From NCBI GenBank assembly GCA_038326205.1, contig JBBQJV010000004.1:48066-112065 (forward strand): a stretch of DNA of 64,000 bases, given 5' to 3'. This DNA comes from UBA7672 sp038326205 (GTDB lineage: Bacteria > Pseudomonadota > Alphaproteobacteria > Caulobacterales > Hyphomonadaceae). Below the pieces are notes generated by a model, which ran no database searches, was not told the origin of the DNA, and saw only the letters and a program-made list of their open reading frames with translations. Every line of letters starts with the position of its first letter. The first letter of the stretch is position 1. The translations under genes and the position numbers were made by a program. This document shows positions 43,334 to 53,700 of the stretch, one piece after another.

Positions 43334-45256
43334 ATGTCCACCTTTGACAGGCTGACTGAGAGCCGCTGGGCCTATGCCTTTCTGGCTGGTCTTGTCTTCC
43401 TTCTGGCAATTCCCGGCCTGTTCGCCATGCCGGTGCTGGACCGGGACGAAGGCCGGTTCACCGAGGCCTCATCCGAAATGATGGAGACCGGCGATTATGT
43501 GGTGATCCGCTATCACGACGAGCTGCGGAACAAGAAACCGGTCGCGATCCACTGGATGCAGTCCGCTGCGGTCAACGCGACCTCAGGTGCGCATGCCCGG
43601 AACATCGCCGAATATCGCATCCCGTCCATGCTCGGCGCAATCATCGCGGCGCTTGGAACCTTCTGGGGTGGCGCCGCCCTGTTCTCTCGCCGTGCAGCGT
43701 TCATTGGCGCCATGATCCTTGGCACCACTCTGCTGCTCACCACCGAGGCCAACATCGGCAAGACAGACGCTGCGCAATGCGGCGTCCTCGTGCTCGGCAT
43801 GGCGGCTCTGGCTCACCTGCGCGCAGGAACCGGGGGACGATGGTATGGCGTGCTCTTCTGGGCGTGTCTGTCGATCGGCGTGCTGCTCAAGGGACCGATC
43901 GCACCGCTGGTCTGCTTCAGCGCGATCGGCGCACTCTTCCTGTGGGAGCGGAAATACGCCTGGGCGCGGCCATTGCTATATTGGTTCGGCATCAGCCTGT
44001 TCATCGTGATGACAGTGCCATGGTACGTCGCTGTGCAGATCGCAACGGACGGCGCGTTCCTGTCCGAAGCGGTGCGCGTCGATCTGGGCCAGAAACTGGT
44101 TGACGCCGCGGAGGGCCACGCCGGCCCGATCGGCACACACACCGCCGCCCTGCCCCTGCTGTTCTGGCCCGGGACCCTCTTGCTGATCCCGGGCATCTGG
44201 CTTGCCGTGACGCGCGTGCTGCCGAAGCGCAACACGACTGCCGCAGCGTCCCTCGATGCTCCGCGCGCCGCCGCCACGCTTGCCGCCGACGAGAAAGAGA
44301 TCGCCGCGTGGCGCTTCCTGATCTGCTGGATCGTGCCCTCTTGGATCGTGTTCGAAATCGCGCCGACCAAGCTGGTCCACTATACGCTCCCGCTCTACCC
44401 GGCCTTCGCGCTGATGGCGGGCGCCGCAGCTGACCATTGGTTCTCGTCCAACAGCTGGAAGCAGGGGCGCTGGATATCAGCGTTCATTTTCGCTGCGATC
44501 GGCCTGCTGTTGGCCATCCTGCCTCTGCCCCAGATGCTTGAGCAGGTGCGGGCTTCTGGCGCCGAGGATTTCGGCGAGCTGCAACCCCGCGTCTCCTTCC
44601 TGTGGGAGCAGGCCTGGAACGCCACAGGCATCGGCATCTGGCCAACCCTGCTCATGCTCGCAGCGTTGGGCGGCACGCTTTACGCTCTGGTGAAAAAGAA
44701 TGCTGCGGGCCTGCTGGCGGGACTGGTCGCGTGCTCAGCCGTCACCGGCATCTCCTATCGCGCGGTTGTTCTGCCGAACCAGACATGGATGCTGGCGACC
44801 GGCGCCTCGCTGTCAGCACTGCGCGAAGTCTGCGCGCTGCCCGAAGGCTCAGCGGCATGGCATGAGTCAGGCTGTCAGGGCCGCGCGCCGAAAGTCATAC
44901 GCGCCATTGCCTTCGCTGAGCCGAGCCTCGTCTTCAAACTGGGCGACCAGATAGTCCTGCCACCCGACTCGAACGTTGAGATTCCACCGATCGCAGAAGA
45001 CAATCGTCCCGCCTGGTTGATCGACACGGGCGACAAGGTCGGTCGCAAGGCGCTGGATGATCTCGTGACGGCCGCCATCGCAGCGGATCGATGCGTGCGT
45101 CTGGCGCGACGCTATGCGTTCAATTACTCGAACGGCGACCCGGCCGAACTGGTTGCCGCCGTGGTCGAGCCGGCTGGGTGTCCATCAGCGAAGCCGCCGC
45201 CGACACTTCGCGACCTCCCAGACGAGGATGACCAAGAACCGGCGCTGGACAATTAG
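43334..45256 (+). CDS. Membrane glycosyltransferase, GT39/ArnT-like
   Basis: From ATG 43334 the product is 640 residues with about twelve hydrophobic helices. The first periplasmic loop has DRDEGRFTEASSEM, the acidic active-site region of ArnT/PMT-type transferases, and the later segment NKKPVAIHW is typical. Such enzymes transfer a sugar from polyprenyl phosphate to lipid A or proteins on the periplasmic side. The divergent GT2 gene could make the donor. The ~140-residue C-terminal domain is periplasmic and variable. Confidence 0.88.
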   Translation: MSTFDRLTESRWAYAFLAGLVFLLAIPGLFAMPVLDRDEGRFTEASSEMMETGDYVVIRYHDELRNKKPVAIHWMQSAAVNATSGAHARNIAEYRIPSMLGAIIAALGTFWGGAALFSRRAAFIGAMILGTTLLLTTEANIGKTDAAQCGVLVLGMAALAHLRAGTGGRWYGVLFWACLSIGVLLKGPIAPLVCFSAIGALFLWERKYAWARPLLYWFGISLFIVMTVPWYVAVQIATDGAFLSEAVRVDLGQKLVDAAEGHAGPIGTHTAALPLLFWPGTLLLIPGIWLAVTRVLPKRNTTAAASLDAPRAAATLAADEKEIAAWRFLICWIVPSWIVFEIAPTKLVHYTLPLYPAFALMAGAAADHWFSSNSWKQGRWISAFIFAAIGLLLAILPLPQMLEQVRASGAEDFGELQPRVSFLWEQAWNATGIGIWPTLLMLAALGGTLYALVKKNAAGLLAGLVACSAVTGISYRAVVLPNQTWMLATGASLSALREVCALPEGSAAWHESGCQGRAPKVIRAIAFAEPSLVFKLGDQIVLPPDSNVEIPPIAEDNRPAWLIDTGDKVGRKALDDLVTAAIAADRCVRLARRYAFNYSNGDPAELVAAVVEPAGCPSAKPPPTLRDLPDEDDQEPALDN

Positions 45257-45276
45257 CGCCCGCCTAACCGCAGAGC

Positions 45277-47427
45277 CTAACCACAGATGAGGGCTTCTGC
45301 TTCCGCGTCCGGCGTGCAGGCGCGGCTGGGCGTCTCTGCCTTACCGCCCTTGACCCAGATATCGACGCGGCGCTGGTTGGAGCAGTTCTGGTTGTCATCA
45401 AGACCATTGAGTTCCCCCACGCCCTGCACGTCGACGACACTCAAACCGCGAGCGGTTAGATAATCAGCAACCGTTTGCGCGCGGCGTGAGCCAAGGTCAG
45501 CATTGAGCTCGACCGACCCCCGCGTATCCGCGTAACCCCGGACGACAAGATCCTTGCCGGCGAAAACGTCGTCGAACTTTGCCATTTGCCCCTTCAGTGC
45601 AGTGCGAGACGACTTGGTCATGCGACTCGACGCGGTGCAGAACCAGGCGTGCATCTTGCGCTCAGCGACAGGAAGCGCCGCGGCCGGATTTGCAGCGCCA
45701 GCCGGAGATGATGCGACTGACGGCGTTGGCGCTGCCGGAGCAGGTGCAGCGGCTGGCGGCGCAACCGCTGCGATTTGCGGATCGGCCGTCGCGGCTTCGG
45801 GTATCGGGCCTGTGGGTTTCAGATTGACCGGCGCGTTGCCGAACGGGTCGACCTTCGGCGCGGGTGCGGGCGTAGGCAGCGCCGCTAGCGACTGGCCCGT
45901 CGCCGATTGCGGTGTTGCGAGCAGATCGCCGGGCGGCGATTCTTCGGCCCGACCGCGCACAAACCACAGCAGCAGGAAGGCAAGCACTGCTATGCCGAAG
46001 ACCATACCGAAAATGTCGTCCTGATTGAACCCACGCTTGCTCAACGCAGACTTGGCTCCCGCTGTCGCTCCACCCCAGTATCCAGCCACAGGTGACGTCT
46101 CCATTTTTCGCAGCACGGCGACGGTTGGTTGAGCCTGGTCGATCTGATCGCCTGCCACCTCCTGCCATGAAGTCTCGACCGCGCGCGCGGTTCCAGCAGC
46201 AGCCGGCTTCGGCCCCGAAGCGAGCTGATCAACCGGCTCCGAGGCTGTATCGAAGGGAATTGAGGACGGCGGCTCCACAGTTGCCTCAACGACTTCGACC
46301 GGTTTTTCGTCGGCGACCTCGGTGGTCTCCACCACTTCTGCGGCTCCGGAGGCGGCCACCGTTTCGGGAACCGGATCAGATGGCTCGGTCGGGAGAGCCT
46401 CACCTTCGGGCGCCGGCGTGTTACTGGCTTCAGCGGACGGAGGAGCACCGCCTTTCTCAGTTGCACGAGCTTTTTCAGCGACAGGCGGTGAATTGGCCTG
46501 GCTCGGCGCTGGCTCAACTGACGTGTCCGCAACATGCGTCTCCGGATCGTCAATACCGGCGGTCATAGTCGTCGACATCGCTTCTGCTTCCGCGTCAGGC
46601 ACGACCGCCTCGACAGCGTCTGCCGAAGCAATGGCATCGGCGGCAGCGCCTGAAACCAGTACGAGAGAACTCGAACGGGCGGCGCGACGGAATTTCTTGA
46701 ACCCTGCATGTTCAAACACCGTCTCGTTGGCGACGATCTGCAGCGGGGTGCGTGCGACATCGATCCTGGCTTCTTCCTGCATCAATGGCGTTTCTGCGTG
46801 TGGCGCTTCCATATGCGCCGAAGCCTCCTTGCGGACCGGTTCGTTGATAATAGTCTTCGGTGTAGCCGAGGCCGAAGCTTCTGCGACTGGGGGCTTCGCA
46901 GCAGGCGGCTTGGTAGGTCGCAATGCTGGCGACAGACCCGATTTGGCAGATGGCCTTGTCATTGGCGAAGAGGGCGCGGCAAGCGCGACCGGCGTCAGGG
47001 CCTTTGGCCGCTGCGGCTTTGCATCCTTGCGCCCAAACGGATCTTGGGGGGCGGATCGTGCATCGATTGCTGTATTGGCCGGGCTAGCGACTTTTGCTTG
47101 CGCGGACTTGAAAGCCGTCGTTGCGGAAAGCGGCGCCGTCATTTTTTGTGCCTTGGCCATGGCTGGCTGAACGGGCGCCATTTTGCCCAATGCCATTTTC
47201 GGCTGTTTCGCCGCTCCGGACTTCAGAGGCCGCGGCAAACCGGCTTTCGTGGTCGCAGACACCCCTGGCCCGGACAACATCTTCGCAGACTTCGCTTTGG
47301 GGGCGAATGCGTCGCTGGAGGGCCGGGCTGCCTTCTTCCGGAAATTGTCCGGCGCTTTGCCAAGTCCATCATGCACCGGCGCGTTACGCCGGCTGAATGC
47401 ATCGCGGAACGAGCGAGAATCGCCCAT
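45277..47427 (-). CDS. OmpA-domain protein with long low-complexity cytoplasmic region
   Basis: The 716-residue protein has no signal peptide. Residues 1-465 are Pro/Ala/Lys- and then Glu/Val-rich and look disordered. A single membrane helix lies at about 472-491 (FGMVFGIAVLAFLLLWFVRG), followed by a Pro/Ala linker. The C-terminal OmpA-like peptidoglycan-binding domain (about 590-700) has DLVVRGYADTRG and NADLGSRRAQTVADYL. The topology would put the disordered part in the cytoplasm and the OmpA domain in the periplasm, bound to peptidoglycan. It diverges from dapE. The partner inside the cell is unknown. Confidence 0.82.
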   Translation of the reverse strand: MGDSRSFRDAFSRRNAPVHDGLGKAPDNFRKKAARPSSDAFAPKAKSAKMLSGPGVSATTKAGLPRPLKSGAAKQPKMALGKMAPVQPAMAKAQKMTAPLSATTAFKSAQAKVASPANTAIDARSAPQDPFGRKDAKPQRPKALTPVALAAPSSPMTRPSAKSGLSPALRPTKPPAAKPPVAEASASATPKTIINEPVRKEASAHMEAPHAETPLMQEEARIDVARTPLQIVANETVFEHAGFKKFRRAARSSSLVLVSGAAADAIASADAVEAVVPDAEAEAMSTTMTAGIDDPETHVADTSVEPAPSQANSPPVAEKARATEKGGAPPSAEASNTPAPEGEALPTEPSDPVPETVAASGAAEVVETTEVADEKPVEVVEATVEPPSSIPFDTASEPVDQLASGPKPAAAGTARAVETSWQEVAGDQIDQAQPTVAVLRKMETSPVAGYWGGATAGAKSALSKRGFNQDDIFGMVFGIAVLAFLLLWFVRGRAEESPPGDLLATPQSATGQSLAALPTPAPAPKVDPFGNAPVNLKPTGPIPEAATADPQIAAVAPPAAAPAPAAPTPSVASSPAGAANPAAALPVAERKMHAWFCTASSRMTKSSRTALKGQMAKFDDVFAGKDLVVRGYADTRGSVELNADLGSRRAQTVADYLTARGLSVVDVQGVGELNGLDDNQNCSNQRRVDIWVKGGKAETPSRACTPDAEAEALICG

Positions 47428-47578
47428 CGCCTCCTCGAACGCGCCGGGGGGCTTCTCTGGGACCCCGCGCTGTTAACTGTCTTAAAGGAGCAAGCTGGCG
47501 ACGGGCAAGCTAAACAGAATGGCTATCCGGTAATCCGGCTTCCTTCCCAGCGATGGCGGGGCGGGTTAAACCGGCCAA

Positions 47579-48727
47579 ATGACCGACACCCTGCACGACC
47601 CGATCAGCCTCGCACAGGCGCTCATCCGCCAGCAAACTGTGAACCCCTGCGATGATGGTGCGCAGGACCTCCTTGCCGAAGCCCTCGAGTCGCTCGGCTT
47701 CCGAACCAAGCGCTACCCGTTCGAAGGCGTGGACAACCTTTACGCGCGCCTCGGTGGCGCAAAGCCCAATTTCTGTTTCGCAGGTCATACAGACGTGGTT
47801 CCCGTCGGCGACGTCGCCGGTTGGACTGTTGACCCGTTCGGCGCCGAAATTCGCGACGGCATTATGTACGGTCGCGGCACGTCCGACATGAAAGGCGCCA
47901 TCGCCGCCTTCGTCAGCGCCTGCGCCCGCTACATCGCGGACCATGGCGTGCCGCAGGGCTCGATCTCGCTGCTGATCACCGGCGACGAGGAAGGGCCAGG
48001 CCTGCACGGCACCCGCCGCCTGCTGCCCGCCGTCATCGCCGATGGCGAAGTCTTCGACCATTGCATCGTCGGCGAACCTACCTCTGAGGAGCGCATCGCC
48101 GATATCGTCAAGAACGGCCGGCGCGGTTCACTTAACTGCGTCCTGAAGGCGGTCGGCAAGCAGGGTCACGCCGCCTATCCGTTCAAGGCCGCCAACCCGA
48201 TGCCAGTCATACTCGACGCCCTGCAGAAGATCCGCGAGATGAAGCTCGACAATGGCAGCCCCGGCTTCCAGCCATCGAACCTCGAAATCACCACGATTGA
48301 TGTGGGCAATCCTGCGCACAACGTCCTGCCTGCGCAGGCGACCGCGAAGTTCAACATCCGCTTCAATCCCAACCACACCGGCGCGGACCTGATGGCGCGT
48401 CTTGAGCAGCTGATCGGTTCGGGCCGCGATGGTGTAACCCTGAGCCTTGATATGCGCGTCACGGGCGAAGCGTTCTACACCAAGCCCGGAAAACTCACGG
48501 ACCTTATCGTCGCCGCAGTCGAGGCGGAGACCGGTCGTAAACCAGACCTTACCACCGGCGGCGGCACGTCCGATGCGCGCTATATCAAGGATGTCTGTCC
48601 AGTAGCGGAACTCGGTGTGCGCAATGAGATGGCGCATAAGGTCGACGAGAACATTCCGGTCGACGAAATCGAAACACTCTGCCGGATATATTACCGCCTG
48701 CTGGCCGGTTATTTCGCCGCGGCCTGA
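47579..48727 (+). CDS. dapE: Succinyl-diaminopimelate desuccinylase
   Basis: The 382-residue M20-family metallohydrolase releases LL-diaminopimelate in the lysine/peptidoglycan pathway. Metal-site segments are visible: AGHTDVVPVGD, YGRGTSDMKGA, ITGDEEGPG and the C-terminal GGGTSDARYI. Length and motifs match DapE. It is followed after 74 bases by tamA on the same strand. Confidence 0.95.
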   Translation: MTDTLHDPISLAQALIRQQTVNPCDDGAQDLLAEALESLGFRTKRYPFEGVDNLYARLGGAKPNFCFAGHTDVVPVGDVAGWTVDPFGAEIRDGIMYGRGTSDMKGAIAAFVSACARYIADHGVPQGSISLLITGDEEGPGLHGTRRLLPAVIADGEVFDHCIVGEPTSEERIADIVKNGRRGSLNCVLKAVGKQGHAAYPFKAANPMPVILDALQKIREMKLDNGSPGFQPSNLEITTIDVGNPAHNVLPAQATAKFNIRFNPNHTGADLMARLEQLIGSGRDGVTLSLDMRVTGEAFYTKPGKLTDLIVAAVEAETGRKPDLTTGGGTSDARYIKDVCPVAELGVRNEMAHKVDENIPVDEIETLCRIYYRLLAGYFAAA

Positions 48728-48801
48728 GCCCTGGCGCTATCCCCCGCACTGCTTCGCCAAATTGGTGAATCTGCGCGTCGCCATGAGAATGCCGCGGCGC
48801 G

Positions 48802-50730
48802 ATGCTTGCTGAGCAAGAGATCACGGTAAATGGCAACCCCGCGAGGGGTGCAGCGTTGAGTATGCGTATGGCGTTAGGCGGACCAGCATGGGGTCAGGCC
48901 AGCCGGGTCCTTTTGGTCCTGGCGCTGAGCCTGTGCGCGCTGTTTACCTCTCCCGCGAATGCCCAGAACGAGCCGGAGCAGACGCCCACGGCCCAAAATG
49001 GCCAGAACTCCCGAAATGGATCGTCCGCAGCCGGACGAGTTCCCGTGGAAGGCGTCCCCGACGCAATCGCGGAGCGCGTAAAAGGGCTCCAGCGTGAGGA
49101 AGCTATTCCCGAAACACTATTCGAGGCTCGCCGCCAAGCCGACCGCGCCGCTGCAATTGTATCAACGGTGATGGAGTCCGAAGGCTATTATCAGGCCGAG
49201 ATCGAACCCTTCGCCGAAGGCCAGAACACCTTTAGTCGCGGCGTAAGTGTCACGCCGGGTCCTCTCTTCATCTATTCATCGCGCCGCATCGCATATCTCG
49301 GCGCAACACCTGACCAGACGACTGTCACCGAACTCGACACACTGCTTGCGCCCATCGCGACGGGTCTGCCCGCACGCGCTGAGCCTGTGATCGAAACTGG
49401 CGATGCGCTGGTCGCGCGGCTCCGTGCGGCTGGCTATCCCGATGCGAAAGGCGATCCAGTCGATGTGCTCGCCGACGCCAAGACAGGCGCTATCGCGATC
49501 GAGTATCGGCTACGGCCCGGTCTGCGCGCCTCGTTCGGCAAGCTCGCGGTTTCCGGTCTCGCCGACACAGACGAGAAGTTCATCGCAAGCCTTCGCCCAT
49601 GGAAGCAAGGCGAGCGAGTGACGCCGCAGACGCTCGACGAATTTCGAGGCCGTCTTGCGGAGACCGGGCTCTTCTCGACCACCTCGGTGAGCCTCGAAAA
49701 CGTTTCCGGCGCTGATCAACAAACCGAAGCGACGCGCGACGTGCTGGTCGAACTCAAGGAGCGCGAGCGCCGCACGATCGCCATTGGCGCCTCCGCGTCC
49801 ACCAGCGACGGTTATGGTCTCGATGCTGAATGGCAGCTACGCAACTGGAGCGGATGGGGCGATACCGTCGCCGTCACCGGACAGATCGCCACGCTACAGC
49901 GTCGTATCGGCGCGTCTTATCGCCTGCCACATATCGGGAAGTATGGCCGCATTCTGAAGCTCGCTACTGAGATCGAAGACTTCGAAACCGACGCCTTCGA
50001 CCAGTCCGGCGCGAATGTCTCCGCAACTCTCGAAGAACAGCTCTCACCTCGTGTACGCGGATCGCTCGGTGTCGAAGCCGGCTACGCCAGCATTCTCGAT
50101 GGGCAAGGGCGCGCGACTGGCGCAGGCCGCCGCGATGTTTACATCATCTCCGGCACGGGCACGGCCGAGTATGTCGGCGTGAAAGACATTCTCGACCCAA
50201 CTAACGGCATCCGTGCTCGCGTCGCGATCGAACCCGGCTTCACCTGGGGCGACACAAACATCGCCTTCAGCAAGTTCAGCGGCGAAGCGAGCATCTATTC
50301 GGATTTCGGAACAAAGGATTTTGTCGGCGCCCTGCGCGGCCGCCTTGGCACGATCGCTGGCCCGAACGGCGCCCCTCCGGACCGCCTGTTCTTCGCTGGC
50401 GGCGGCGGCTCGGTGCGTGGATATGAATATCAGACGCTGTCACCGCGCGACACCACCGGACAGCTTGCTGGCGGCCGCTCGCTGGTCGAAGTCAGCGCCG
50501 AGATGCGCTACCGCGCCTCCGACACGTTCGGCTATGTCGCCTTCCTGGATGGCGGCGCGGCCGGCTCCAATGTTGAGCCTCCGATCGACGCCATGCGCTT
50601 TGGCGCTGGCCTGGGGCTGCGCTATTACACGGCGTTCGGCCCGCTGCGTGCAGACATTGCCGTCCCGCTGAACAAGGAAACTGGCGACGCCGACTTCCAG
50701 ATCTATATCTCCATCGGACAGGCCTTCTGA
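48802..50730 (+). CDS. tamA: TamA, outer-membrane translocation/assembly component (BamA family)
   Basis: The 642-residue product (ATG 48802; ATG 48862 would give a cleaner signal) has a signal segment ending SPANAQ, POTRA-like repeats (about residues 75-310) and a C-terminal 16-strand BamA-type barrel with the conserved lid motif VRGYEY (in GGGSVRGYEYQ). It ends in Phe, as expected for barrel insertion (ISIGQAF). With TamB it forms the translocation and assembly module. tamB starts on the last base of its stop. Confidence 0.93.
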   Translation: MLAEQEITVNGNPARGAALSMRMALGGPAWGQASRVLLVLALSLCALFTSPANAQNEPEQTPTAQNGQNSRNGSSAAGRVPVEGVPDAIAERVKGLQREEAIPETLFEARRQADRAAAIVSTVMESEGYYQAEIEPFAEGQNTFSRGVSVTPGPLFIYSSRRIAYLGATPDQTTVTELDTLLAPIATGLPARAEPVIETGDALVARLRAAGYPDAKGDPVDVLADAKTGAIAIEYRLRPGLRASFGKLAVSGLADTDEKFIASLRPWKQGERVTPQTLDEFRGRLAETGLFSTTSVSLENVSGADQQTEATRDVLVELKERERRTIAIGASASTSDGYGLDAEWQLRNWSGWGDTVAVTGQIATLQRRIGASYRLPHIGKYGRILKLATEIEDFETDAFDQSGANVSATLEEQLSPRVRGSLGVEAGYASILDGQGRATGAGRRDVYIISGTGTAEYVGVKDILDPTNGIRARVAIEPGFTWGDTNIAFSKFSGEASIYSDFGTKDFVGALRGRLGTIAGPNGAPPDRLFFAGGGGSVRGYEYQTLSPRDTTGQLAGGRSLVEVSAEMRYRASDTFGYVAFLDGGAAGSNVEPPIDAMRFGAGLGLRYYTAFGPLRADIAVPLNKETGDADFQIYISIGQAF

Positions 50731-53700
50731 TGGAACGCGCAAAAAAACGTAGACGCTACCCGGTCTGGCTCCGCCTCGCCCTCGGCCTGATGATCATGGT
50801 CGCGCTACTTCTGGCGAGCGCCGTAGCGCTGCGCTTCTGGATCACCAGCGATGGGGGCCGCGCCTTCATCCTGTCTCAGATCGATGGGAAGAAAGTCGGG
50901 CCGTTCGGAACCCTGCGACTCTCCGGCCTCAAAGGCGATCCACTTCAGTCCACCACACTCGCGGACATTGCGCTCGTGGACGACGAAGGCGTCTGGCTCC
51001 GCGCCAAGGACGCGCTCGTCGAATGGACGCCGGTCGGATTGTTCTCGGGCGAGCTGGAAATCCAGACGATCAAGATTCGCACCGTAGATGTAGAGCGACA
51101 GCCAATTCTTGAAAGTCAGCAAGACGACAACTCACCGCCACCTGACATCGGCCTGAGACTCGACGCGATCTCCGTCGAGGACCTGCATCTCGCCGCTCCC
51201 GTCATCGGCATTGAGGCGCGCTATCGAATTGATGGCGGCGCCGCTCGGCCTCGCGATGGCTCTGGCTTTGCGCGCATGACGCTCTCGCCTGTGTCTGGCC
51301 CCGACGACAAAGCAGACATATCAGTCGAGTGGTCACCCGCGGGAGGCCTCAAGAGCTCAGCGAATCTTTCCGGTCCGCCAGGCGGCCTCATCGCAGCCGT
51401 GCTGCAATCGCCCGGCGACCAGACTGTGGCGCTCACCGCCGATGCGGCTGGCACGCTGCAGGCCTTCACCACCAAGGGCAATCTCAACTTTGGCAAGGAC
51501 AGCGTCGCCAGCTTCCGACTCGCGCGCACTGGCGCAAAGGCCGTGCTAGACGCTCAGATCATGCCGGGACGCTGGCCCGTGCTGGCTGCAGTCACAGAGC
51601 GCACCGGCGCGCAGATCGACCTGCATGGCGAAGCCGACCTGACCGACCTCGCCCACGCCCCCACCCTGCTCCGCTTCACCGCGCCTGCCGGCATCGTCGA
51701 AGCCACGACACAGTACGACTACACGACGTTGGAATTGCCCATTGGCATCGCCGTCACGGCAACCAATCTCGACCTGGCAACCATTTCTCCACCGCTGTCC
51801 GGCCGGGTCGACGCCACGGGTCCCCTCACGATCAGCCTCACAGGGATCGACTGGAAAGGGAACGTACTCGCCAATCGCATGACGTGGCCATCAGGACGCG
51901 CTGACCGCATCACCACACCGCTGACGGTCAGCTTCCAGCGCAACGACATCACATGGGAAGCCATCGGTGCTGTCGTTGAAGGCGGCAGCGTCGATGGGTT
52001 GAACTCGCTCGCGCCTGCAAGTTACAAGGCGTCGGTTCGCGGCGAGATGAACCTGCGCACCGGCCGGATCGAGATAGTGGGATCGCAAGTCGAAGGCACG
52101 CCGGGTTCAGTCGCCGCGCGTGGTAGCTACGACGTGAAGAGCGGCGCGATGGATCTGCAGGGCTCCGCCCGCTTCAACAGTCTCGCCGATGTTGCCCCGC
52201 TCACCGGCGCCGCCCAGGGCCGATGGAGCGTCAAACGCACCTCCGCCACATCACCCGTTCGCATCAACGCAGACCTTGAAGGTCGCAATGTCGGCTCCCC
52301 AAATGCCACGCTCGCTGAAATCACCGGTTCCTCACCGCGCGTGACCCTCAACGGCGTGGTCAGCAATGGCCGCTTCGCGATCGAATCTGGCACGATCAAC
52401 GGCGCCGCCCTACGCGCCAACATGACTGGCCGTATCACGGACGCTGGCGCGATCGCCGGGCGTGCGTCCGGCACGCTGCAGCGCCCTCTCAACCTCGGCG
52501 GCGCACGGATCGAAACCGCCGCTTTCGACGCCGACATCACTGGCACGGCAAGGCTGCCGCAAGTGAAGATACGCCTGCGCGATGGCGCCGTCACTACAGC
52601 AGGCGTCACGATCAGCGCGCTCGACGGCACAGCAGAAGCACGCCTTGGCGAAGCCATCACCGGCCGGTTCGCCCTCGCGGGCCAATCCGCCATCGGACCA
52701 TTCAGGACATCCGGCGAGATCAACGCGGGCGAAGGCGATTGGCGCATCGAACGCTTGAACGCCAGCCTCGGCGACTTGAAATTCGCCGCCTCTCGCCTCG
52801 GCTTTTCCGACGGCGCGCTCAATGCTGCCTTCACCGCGAGCGGCCCACTGGCCGGTGTTGGCGGTATCGAGAAAGGCGCGCTCACCGCAAGCGGAACCGT
52901 GCGCATGGGCAAGGAGCTGACAGCGAACATCAACGGCCGGCTCACCGATGTGCGCAGCTCAGGCGTGCGCCTTGATGTCGTGTCATTCGAAGCAAAGGCA
53001 TCCGGCGGAGAGGCTACCGCTAAGGCCCATGCACGCGGCTCCGTCGGCGCGCCGCTCGATCTCAACCTGATCGCCACGGCCAAGCGTCAGGGCGAGGGCT
53101 GGGCTGGCGAGGCAACACTTGATGGCTCTGTTGACCAGCTCCCCATCAAGACATCGCGACCCGCCATCTGGAAACAGGGGTCAGCCGGTTGGTCCCTCGA
53201 TGCGGCTTTCACCGCCCTGCGCGGCGCCATTGATGTCGAGCTTGCCGACGAAGGCAGCATGGCGACGGCCCGTATCGAAATGCAGAACGTGAACCTACGC
53301 GGTCTGTCGCGGCTTGCGCGCATTACACCTATCGCCGGCACGGTGACTGGCACGGCCACGTTCGTGAACGGCGACGGCCCGGCGTCCGGAGAGCTTCGGC
53401 TGAAGGTCGCTGACGCCAACCCCGTCGGCGTCACCGCCGATCCCATAACACTTACGATCGCATCGACCTTGCGCGACGGCATTCTCGTTTCGGAATCCTC
53501 CGGCGAAGGACAGGGGTTCAGCCTCAAGGCGTCCTCGCGCGTTTCCGTCGTGGAAAGCGAAGGCTTCGCCATCTCTCTCGCGCAGGACGCGCCGATGACC
53601 TCGCAGGCCGACCTGCATGGTCGCGCTGAACAACTCTGGGCCCTGTTTGGTCCGGAAGGCCAGTCGCTGCGCGGCGTAGTGGACGCCAACTTGCGCGCAA

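Noticed and set aside
47473..47485. TTAA-N5-TTAA before dapE, considered as a CtrA site
   Set aside because: The known CtrA pattern has a seven-base spacer; this one has five, so it is not convincing.
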